Below are positions 55,873-64,000 of a stretch of DNA of 64,000 nt, one piece after another; positions within the stretch are counted from its first letter, which is position 1, and each line of letters starts with the position of its first letter. The notes beneath the pieces were generated by a model that was not told the origin of the DNA, made no database searches, and worked only from the letters and a program-made list of their open reading frames with translations. The stretch covers positions 967,501-1,031,500 of the forward strand of contig CM057465.1 in assembly GCA_030035585.1 (NCBI GenBank), given 5' to 3'. Made by a program: the position numbers and the translations under genes. The DNA is from Dugong dugon. Lineage: Eukaryota > Chordata > Mammalia > Sirenia > Dugongidae.

Positions 55873-56130
55873 TGACGGGGCGCGGCGGGAACTCGAGTGT
55901 CCTCTCAAGGGCCCAGTGGGCAGGGACGCTCACGGGCATGGCAGGGCACCCTCAGGCATCCTCGCGGCGCGAGCTGCCTGGGGGAGGGCTGCAGGGGAGG
56001 GGCGCCAGCGGAGGAGGGAGAGGTCCTTTGGCCGCCGCCCGCCTCCTCCCGGCCTGGGCAGCACACTCCCGGCCGGGGCCCTGGGCAGAGCGCAGGGGTG
56101 GTGGCCGTGGCAGCTTTGGTCCTCACCTAC
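55380..56130 (-). promoter_or_regulatory. CpG-rich island over the 5' half and upstream of the ZDHHC gene
   Basis: CpG dinucleotides are frequent from about 55380 to 56130, unlike the AT-rich repeats on the left. The block covers the N-terminal half of the coding frame and about 250 bases upstream, where a promoter would lie. GC-box-like runs such as GGGGAGGGGC occur near 55983-56003. No TATA box is evident. The CpG content is seen directly; promoter activity is inferred. Confidence 0.5.
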
Positions 56131-57685
56131 GGAACTGGAAGTCAGCCCCTTTCTAAGTTCTAGAATGTGCCTTGATGGCGGGGGGTTTGTGAACACAGAA
56201 AGGGGAACCCCTGGGGTCCGCCCAGCCCGGCCCCTTCCCAGCAAGTGAGTTTTCCGTTTTGGGCGAGGCCACAGCCTGGGCCGCAGGAAGGGGGCAGATG
56301 ATACTGTGATGTCGCACACGGTCTCTTTAGGACTTGCTCAGAAAGATGGGGTCAGGGGCGGAACCCGTGATGCCTTCTGGGTGCAAGGCCCAGTGCCTCT
56401 CCACGAGTCAGCTCATTCAGTCCTCACAAAGGCCCCGCCAGATACAGACTCATACTGGCCCCGTTTTCCAGATGGAGAAACTGAGGTATGGGGAAGCTAA
56501 GTAAATTGTCCGAGGCCGCAAGCCTGTGAGTGACAGGTCGGGCGTCCACCCTGTAGTGTGATCAGAGCTGGGCTGTTGCCGCTGCCCTGCACCTGGAGGA
56601 GGGCTGCATAAGATGGACGTGGTAGGGGTGGGGGGGTGTCTCAGGCCAGGGCGGCAGGTCTCTGTGCATAGCTGGGGACGTCAAGGCCAGCGTGAAAATG
56701 TCAACATTCTGAGCAAAGGGCTGCTCTAGTGTTCATCTAAGGTATGGATCATTGGTGAAGCAGCCGCGGAGTCTAACACTCAGGTGCAAGGATGCTGACC
56801 ACACAAGGACGGGGGAGGTGGCCTAGCTCAGCCTGCTGCTCACTGTGAGCTGCAATGACCGTGCCACTGGCAATAAAGTGAGCGTATTCCCTGGTCGTAT
56901 TAATGGGAGCACGTTCTGTGGAGTTAAGGAGGGGACAGTGCCCTACTGTGTTATCCTGAGAAACCTATCTGGGCGAGGGGCTTGCAGGGCAGAGTGGCTC
57001 AGAAACAAGTCAACTGAGGAAGTTTTTGGGGAGCCGGGGAAGATACCCTGAAAGGAGGACTCAGTGCCCTCTCTGGCTGGAGGCAGGAGTGCGTGTGTTT
57101 GCTTCAGTTCCCTAGGGTGGGAGGATGGCCACAGGGGAGGGTCAGAGAGAGGGTCCGGGCTCCATTCAGGGTGGGGAGGGGCTGCAGGCAGGACGTTCTC
57201 AGACAAGAGGGTTGACGTCTAGAGCAGGGGTTGCTCCAGGAATGAGCTCAGTGAGCCTGGGGCGTCCTAAAGACCCCTCAATCTTCATGGAGCCCCACAT
57301 TGCAGCAGTGTGTCAGATTAACCAGAAAAGAAGGCATGTGGAGACCCACTCTCACTGGTTCCCTAAGGGGTGTATCTGGGACCCAGAGCTGGTGTGCTGG
57401 GGAGTGGGATGGGATCAAGAGGGGCTGCTGCACCCTTCTGGGTGTTCTTTTTTGGGTTTCAACTTTGACAACGAGCCGTGTGACCTCCCTCCTGCCAGGA
57501 AGGGCCTAGTTGTCACTTTGCCCCCTTTCTTGTGTGAGGAGGTACTTCTGTGCCGCCACCCTTGGCCACGCCTCCCGCAGCGTCCCAGATCAGAGCAGCT
57601 GATGGCCGCAGACACTGGGGTCAGTGTACGGGGCATCGGTGTCTCCTGGTTTCATCAGGATGTGCCAGTGAATCCCCCCACAGTA
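56131..57685. other. Unique sequence with a MIR remnant at 56395-56560
   Basis: 'cagatggagaaactgaggta' near 56470 is typical of MIR. Downstream frames (such as the 196-codon frame from 57125) lack domains and are not called. Confidence 0.5.
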
Positions 57686-57872
57686 CCCCTGGGTCAGCGC
57701 TCGGCTGCTAACTGAAAGGTTGGCAGTTCAAGTCCACCCAGAGCGTTCTTCAGAGGAAAGGCCTGGTGATCTACTTATGAAAAAATAGCCTTTAAAAACC
57801 CTATGAAGCGCAGTTCTACTCTAACACACAGGGGGTCGCTGTGAGTCAGGGTTGAGTCGACAGTAACGCCCT
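57686..57872 (+). mobile_element. AfroSINE
   Basis: 'cccctgggtcagcgctcggc' head, 'cctggtgatctacttatgaa' body, 'gtcgctgtgagtcagggttg' end. Confidence 0.8.
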
Positions 57873-59389
57873 GTGTACTCTTCAGCGCCCTCACCTCCGG
57901 GGCCATCCTTACGGCCGGGACTCGATTTCTGACAAGACCACCTGGGCTGGAAAGTCTGCACTGTACCTGGTGACAGTGTGTTGGTCTCCAGTGCGAAACA
58001 TCCTTCTGAATCTGTCACCGTCTCCACACCCAGTAGGGCATCACAGGTCACCTGCTCACTGTGCACATCCAGCTGTATAGACACCTCCAAATCCTGACTC
58101 CTGCGGTGACTGTGGTGGTGGTGGGGGGCTGTAGGTGGCCTGGGTCCCCTGCATCTCTGTGGTCTGGCTGTGGCCTTCACCAGCCAGGCTTGCAGGACCT
58201 TGTGTCCCCTGTCTATAGGAACTGGTGTGGGCCTGCTGGGTCCACAGACCCCCTCATCACAGGACTCGGAGTCCGCAGCAAGGTGTTAGCGATGCCCTTT
58301 TATCCTGAGTTGTAAAATCTGAAAACCTCCCCTGTGCGTCAGGTGGCCTTGGCTCCTCCGGCTCCCTGTGCATGGGATGCTACAGCAGAAACCCCATTCT
58401 GGCCGGCTGTTGGGGTTTCAGTGTCGGCTGGGGGATCTCACTTCAGGTTTCTCTCTTTTGATGAGTCCTCCCACCTGAACCTCCTCGAGTGTGAACTGGC
58501 GATGTCCTACCTGAGTCCTCTCTGTCGCCAGCCCTGCACCATGCCCTTGCCTTACCCACTCTTTCCTGCTTGTCTGCAGTTCTCTGCCTGTCGTCTCCCT
58601 GGCTCTGTCTTGACTTCCTGATTCCTTCTCCCAATCACGGGCGGTCGTTACGCATCTGCTTGTAGGGTGAGCTTACCCCTGCCAGCTGTGAAGGAGGCCG
58701 CGGGGCTGCAACACCCCTCCGTGCCTTTTTTAGATGGAGACCTGAGCATTTCCTGTTTGGGAGCTGGGGTGCCTGGTGCTGTGTTTTAAATGGCTGCTGC
58801 CAGCTGTGAGGTGCTGTGTGCCGATCTGTGTCCTCACTGTAGGCTGTGCCCTTCCTACCTCTCTGAGAAGGACAGAGGGACACACCTGGCCGCTGTGTCC
58901 CGCCCATGTCCGAGTCTGTAGGTGCTTCCCCTGCCCTCAGGGCCCCGGTTCCACACCCCGGCTCCGGCCTGCCCCCAGGCCTCCCACACCAGCCATGGGG
59001 ACGTACTTCTGCCCTCGATGCCACGTCCTGCAAAGACAGATGTCCCTCCGGGGCTTGCCGTGGGCCCACACACTCACTGTCTTGGCTTTGGTCCTGCGAA
59101 GGGCCAGGCTGGATGGCCAGTGCTCCATGTCCTCCCTGGACTGGAGCCACCTGTGGGAGACCCTGTACTGTGTCCCTTGAGTCCCCACACTCCGTGTCTG
59201 CCTGGTTTCCAGCACAGAAGAGCCAAGAGCCTGGCCTCTTCCCCACCAGGCTCTGGTGGTTCTTTGGTGGCTCTGTCGGTGAGTCTGCTGGTCCTGTGAG
59301 CCGGATGTTTCCTGTGCTTTTATGAGTCTCCGTTGTTGCTGGGTCTGGGAGAAACTCTTGTGTTTGCTTTCCAGCCCCTCCCCAAATGC
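57873..59389. other. GC-rich unique sequence, no gene recognised
   Basis: Overlapping frames of 90-200 codons on both strands reflect GC content. No domain or repeat was recognised. Confidence 0.4.
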
Positions 59390-59765
59390 ATCAGCACTAA
59401 TTGTTTTGCTTCTTTCCTTGATTTTCTCTAGTTTGCAAGGTATGTATCACTTGCAAATATTTACAGTTGAGTTTTCTTTTATGGATTGTTGCTTTGACTA
59501 CAACTTCTAAAAGAATGTTAAATCATCGAAGTGATGGGGGGATTGTCAGTCTCAAGTTTAATAGGGATTTTCTTCATTATATCTGAGGTAGCCGAGTAGT
59601 TGATAAGCATTATTTATTATGAAAAGGGAATGTTCTTTTATTCCTAGATTATCTTTTACAAAATGTTCCCTCCGTTTTCTCCACCAGGGAATGTTATTTT
59701 ACCCAATAGCTTTTATAAATCTGTTTAAAGTGTCATACTAACGAGCTCAGCAGACCTTAGCCTAG
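59390..59765 (-). mobile_element. L1 ORF2 fragment, antisense
   Basis: 'cttctaaaagaatgttaaat' and 'ttcttttattcctagattat' match the reverse complement of L1 ORF2. It ends at the polypyrimidine tract. Confidence 0.5.
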
Positions 59766-59770
59766 TGCAG

Positions 59771-62286
59771 TCTTCTTCCTCCCTCCCTCCGTTCCTCCCT
59801 CCTTCCTCCCCTTCCTCCCTCCTTCCTCCCCTTCCTCCCACCTTCCTCCCCTTCCTCCCTCCTTCCCTTCCTTCCTCCCTTCTTCCTCCCCTTCCTCCCT
59901 CCTTCCTTCCCTTCCTCCCTCCTTCCTCCCTCCTTCCTCCCCTTCCTCCCTCCTTCCCTCCCTTCCTCCCTCCTTCCTTCCCTTCCTCCCTCCTTCCTCC
60001 TCTTTCTCCCTCCTTCCTTCCCTTCCTCCCTCCTTCCTTCCCTTCCTCCCTCCTTCCCTCCCTTCCTCCCTCCTTCCTCCCCTTCCTCCCCTTCCTCCCT
60101 CCTTCCTTCCCTTCCTCCTCTTCCTCCCTCCTTCCTCCCCTTCCTCCCTCCTTCCCTCCCTTCCTCCCTCCTTCCTCCCCTTCCTCCCCTTCCTCCCTCC
60201 TTCCTTCCCTTCCTCCTCTTCCTCCCTCCTTCCTCCCCTTCCTCCCCTTCCTCCCTCCTTCCTCCCCTTCCTCCCCTTCCTCCCTCCTTCCTCCCCTTCC
60301 TCCCTCCTTCCTTCCTTCCCTTCCTCACTCCTTCCTCCCCTTCCTCCCTTCTTCTTTCCCTTCCTCCCTCCTTCTCTCCCTCCTTCCTTCCCTTCCTCTC
60401 TTCTTCCTTCCCATCCTCACTCCTTCCTCCCCTTCCTCCTTCCTCCCCTTCCTCCTTCCTTCCCTTCCTCCCTTCTTCCCTCCCTTCCTCCCTCCTTCCT
60501 CCTCTTCCTCCCTCCTTCCTTCCCTTCCTCCCTCCTTCTTCCCCTTCCTCCCTTTTTCCTCCCCTTCCTCCCTCCTTCCTTCCCTTCCTCCCTCCCTCCT
60601 TCCATTCCTCCCTCCTTCCTTCCCTTCCTCCCTTCTTCCCTCCCTTCCTCCCTCCTTCCTCCTCTTCCTCCCTCCTTCCTTCCCTTCCTCCCTCCTTCTT
60701 CCCCTTCCTCCCTTCTTCCTCCCCTTCCTCCCTCCTTCCCTTCCTCCCTCCTTCCTCCCCTTCCTCCCTCCTTCCTTCCATTCCTCCCTCCTTCCTTCCC
60801 TTCCTCCCTTCTTCCTCCCCTTCCTCCCTCCTTCCCTTCCTCCCTCCTTCCTTCCCTTCCTCCCTCCCTCCTTCCATTCCTCCCTCCTTCCTTCCCTTCC
60901 TCCCTTCTTCCCTCCCTTCCTCCCTCCTTCCTCCTCTTCCTCCCTCCTTCCTTCCCTTCCTCCCTCCTTTTTCCCCTTCCTCCCTTCTTCCTCCCCTTCC
61001 TCCCTCCTTCCCTTCCTCCCTCCTTCCTCCCCTTCCTCCCTCCTTCCTTCCATTCCTCCCTCCTTCCTTCCCTTCCTCCCTTCTTCCTCCCCTTCCTCCC
61101 TCCTTCCCTTCCTCCCTCCTTCCTTCCCTTCCTCCCTCCCTCCTTCCCTCCCTCCCTCCTTCCCTCCCTTCCTCCCTCCTTCCTCCCCTTCCTCCCTCCT
61201 TCCTCCCCTTCCTCCCTCCTTCCTTCCCTTCCTCCCTCCTTCCTCCCCTTCCTCCCTCCTTCCTCCCCTTCCTCCCTCCTTCCTTCCTTCCCTTCCTCAC
61301 TCCTTCCTCCCCTTCCTCCTTCCTTCCCTTCCTCCCTCCTTCCCTCCCTTCCTCCCTCCTTCCTTCCCTTCCTCCTTCCTCCCCTTCCTCCCTTCTTCCT
61401 CCCCTCCCTTCCTCCCTCCTTCCCTCCCTTTCTCCCTCCTTCCTCCTTCCTCCTTCCTTCCTCCCTTCCTCCTTCCTTCCTTCCTCCCTCCCTCCCTCTT
61501 CCCTCCCTCCTTCCCTCCCTTTCTCCCTCCTTCCTTCCCTTCATCCCTTCTTCCTTCCCTTTCTCCCTCCTTCCTTCCCTTCCTCCCTCCTTCCTTCCCT
61601 TCCTCCCTCCTTCCTTCCCTTCCTCCTTTCTTCCTTCCCTTTCTCCCTCCTTCCTTCCCTTCCTCCCTCCTTCCCTCCCTTTCTCCCTCCTTCCTTCCCT
61701 TCATCCCTTCTTCCTTCCCTTTCTCCCTCCTTCCTTCCCTTCCTCCCTCCTTCCTTCCCTTCCTCCCTCCTTCCTCCCCTTCCTCCCTCCTTCCTTCCCT
61801 TCCTCCTTTCTTCCTTCCCTTTCTCCCTCCTTCCTTCCCTTCCTCCCTTCTTCCTCCCCTTCCTCCCTCCCTTCTTCCCTCCTTCCCTCCCTTCCTCCCT
61901 TCTTCCTTCCCTTTCTCCCTCCTTCCTTGCCTTTCTCTTTTCTTCCTCCCCTTCCTCCCTCCTTCCTTCCCTTCCTCCCTCCTTCCTTCCCTTCCTCCCT
62001 CCTTCCTTCCCTTCCTCCCTCCTTCCTTCCCTTTTTCTCTCCTTCCTTCCCTTTCTCTCTCCTTCCTTCCCTTCCTCCCTCCTTCTCTCCCTCCTTCCTT
62101 CCCTTTCTCTCTCCTTCCTTCCCTTTCTCTCTCCTTCCTTCCCTTTCTCTCTCTTTCCTTCCCTTCCTCCCTCCTTCCTTCCCTTCCTCCCTTCTTCTTT
62201 CCCTTCCTCCCTCCTTCTCTCCCTCCTTGCTTCCCTTCCTCTCTTCTTCCTTCCCGTCCTCCCTCCTTCCTTCCCTTCCTCCCTCT
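59771..62286 (+). repeat. Polypyrimidine/polypurine tract, about 2.5 kb
   Basis: Nearly uninterrupted C/T on the plus strand, with a local period near 19-20 bases ('ttcctccctccttccttccc'). The long frames across it (Pro/Ser/Phe/Leu on plus; Gly/Arg/Glu/Lys on minus) come from the absence of stops in such sequence and are not genes. Confidence 0.97.
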
Positions 62287-62349
62287 GCCGCTCTCTGCTC
62301 TCCCTTCCTCCATCCCTCACTTCAATTTTCCTCTCTGCTTTCTTTAGCT

Positions 62350-63690
62350 CTAGGTGTGCATGGCATAGGATCCTTTCAATGTTCCAGATTCCAATTGCCA
62401 CTATTTTACTTATTCACAAATGAGGCTACAGTTTATTGTTTGTTTCGTCTTTGTCAGGCTTTTGGAATTAGAGTTTTCCTGTTGAAAATGAATTGAGGTG
62501 CGTCTCCTATTTTTTATGCATTGGAATAGTTCCTATCGCGTGGGGGATATTCTGTCGCTTGGATATTTTCAAGCACTCAGCACTGAAACTCTCTGGGCTC
62601 AAAGCCATTTTCGAAGGTGATTTCTGGTTAATCTGTTCTATCCTGTTATTTGCCCATTTACGTTTTCTACATCTTAAACCCCTTTTTGGAAAATTGCACT
62701 TTCCCCAGGAAGTCACGCACTTCATTGAAATTTTCAAATGCTTTCAATTTTCAAATGCGGCATGTTGGGTTTGAAGCAGACATTTTACCAACGACTAACG
62801 CGTTTGCCAGAGCGTTCCTTTGTAATTAAACGTGCTTGGCTGCTTGCTGTGCTGTGTTTTCTTCTCCACCGGTGTTCAGAGTTTTGCCAAGTTTATGGAC
62901 TTTTTCAAAGAACTAGCAATTTTTCAAAAATTTAGAGAAGAAAGTTATAGTTTTCCAAGTTATGAATGAGTGCTGGCTTCTCCCGTCTCTGTTCTCCTTG
63001 TGACTCTGGCAAGTCTGAGCCTGGTTCACCTCTTTTCTTGTTTTCTTAGTTGATAATTACTGCATTTAAACCCAGAATCTCTCCTCAGAATTGGCCTTTT
63101 AGCCTCGCCTTTCACATTTCCAACTGCAGAACCCTTCTTGTTATCACTTTTGAAACATTCACTATTTAAAAGTTTGGTTTCCCTTTTAAACAGAGAATTA
63201 TTCACATATGTGTTGTAAATTGGACATAGTTGGGTTTTGTAAAACGTTATTCATTTTTGTTATTTTTTCCTGAGTGTTGTTGTACTAGCTTCAGACAATG
63301 AGACTTGTTTTTTCTGTCTCTTACAACTTACTGCGTGACCTTATTTATGATACATTTTTACAAATCTCTCATGGATTTAGGAGGAAAAGTGTGCCCCAGA
63401 TCTGTGTGTGATTATTTATTAAATCAAACCTTATTAATCACGTTGTTCAGTTTTTTTCTACAATCTTACCTATTTTTTGTCCATTCCAACTTTTGAAGAT
63501 TGAGTTGTAGGTTAAATATCTTTCACCATAATTGCTTTTATGTCGAATTTGAAAATATTTTTATTAGTTTCCACCTCATTTGACAATTTGTTTCAGATTG
63601 TTATTGAGCACAAATGCAGTATAGTGATTTCACTATTTGGATTGTACCCTTTGTCTGTATAAAACGGGCATTGTTACTTCATTTCCTGCA
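62350..63690 (-). mobile_element. Old L1-like sequence, antisense
   Basis: T-rich sequence with 'tttgtcaggcttttggaatt' and 'ttctggttaatctgttctat' resembling antisense L1 ORF2. Strongly decayed, boundaries uncertain. Confidence 0.45.
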
Positions 63691-63916
63691 CTGGTGTTGA
63701 ATGATTCCCTGCGGCCTCTTACCGTTGCCCCCCCAGCCCCACATGGTTTCAGTTTGCATCTGCCACGTGGTGTTTGCTTGTCCTCTTGCCTTTTAAATCT
63801 CTCAGGTGTTTTGGATTTTGTTTGCGACCCAGGCAGGGGTCTCTGTTCCTCTCAAGGTGAAACACCTTGAGGGGTTCCCTCCTGGATTCAAATCTCAACT
63901 CTGTTGTTATCTGGCT
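63691..63916. other. Unique sequence
   Basis: Nothing recognised. Confidence 0.3.
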
Positions 63917-64000
63917 GTTATGGGCTAAATCACATCCCCCCAAAATATGTGTATTGTTGGAATCCTAACCCCTACACTTGTGGATGTGATTCTGTTTGGA
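63917..64000 (+). mobile_element. LTR, MLT1/MaLR-like, cut by the window edge
   Basis: 'tgttatgggctaaatcacat' and 'ccccccaaaatatgtgtatt' match the start of an MLT1-type LTR. The rest lies outside the window. Confidence 0.7.

Noticed and set aside
57125-57715. 196-codon frame on the plus strand
   Set aside because: GC-rich background frame; runs into an AfroSINE and lacks a domain.
59765-62347. Open frames of up to 860 codons across the polypyrimidine tract
   Set aside because: A nearly pure C/T sequence cannot form stop codons in most frames. The products are low-complexity Pro/Ser/Phe/Leu or Gly/Arg/Glu/Lys strings with no domain.

Overview
The window reads as nuclear DNA of a placental mammal in Afrotheria, most likely an elephant or close relative. 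The evidence is the density of two linked repeat families: RTE-clade LINEs of the RTE1_LA/BovB type, whose frames carry conserved blocks such as FIDYAKAFDCV and FELWCW, and AfroSINE-type SINEs that end in the same 3' sequence with a short (AAC)n-like tail. Older mammalian repeats (MIR, L2, L1M, MLT/MaLR-like LTRs) fill much of the rest. There are no prokaryotic operons, no CRISPR array, and no rRNA or functional tRNA that I can support.

Only one protein-coding gene is convincing: an intronless, intact 258-codon DHHC palmitoyltransferase on the minus strand at 55096-55872, with a CpG-rich 5' end and a polyadenylation signal about 310 bases past the stop. It looks like an old retrocopy of ZDHHC3 that stayed open under selection, and it best fits the intronless gene called ZDHHC25 in rodents. 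If so, the window would match the gene-poor interval near TAFA5/BRD1 (human 22q13.3); that placement is from memory and needs checking.

Layout. 1-6.8 kb: RTE 5' end, MIR/L2, two MLT-like LTRs, L1 fragments, a 5'-truncated RTE next to an eleven-unit 37-bp minisatellite, several AfroSINEs. 6.9-9.5 kb: a roughly 225-bp inverted repeat around a tRNA-Gly-headed SINE, a second such SINE, then AT-rich unique sequence. 9.5-12.3 kb: a TG-rich tract and a short (ATCC)n block. 12.36-15.36 kb: a nearly full-length dead RTE. 15.4-25 kb: GC-rich unique DNA with minisatellites, an LTR, an L1 3' end and a 525-bp (ATCC)n tract. 25.2-26.9 kb: a second long RTE. 27-37 kb: an LTR carrying a SINE, GC-rich unique DNA, CA/TG tracts, a plus-strand RTE and a small palindromic hAT-like element. 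37.2-39.1 kb: an RTE inserted with 5' inversion into an AfroSINE, and an internally deleted RTE. 39.2-42.5 kb: unique DNA and SINEs. 42.8-46.1 kb: one long minus-strand L1 3' region broken by a SINE and an RTE. 46.1-48.7 kb: unique DNA and a tRNA-Gly SINE. 48.7-54.7 kb: L1s, RTE and LTRs. 54.75-56.2 kb: the ZDHHC gene. 56.2-59.4 kb: GC-rich unique DNA. 59.4-63.7 kb: L1 remnants split by a 2.5-kb polypyrimidine tract. The last 84 bases begin another LTR.

The non-coding content is mainly a record of repeat invasion. The most informative parts are the comparisons among RTE and SINE copies, which show that the SINE bodies resemble both ends of the RTE. Repeat family names are recognised from memory, boundaries are by eye (usually within 5-20 bases), and no database search was possible.
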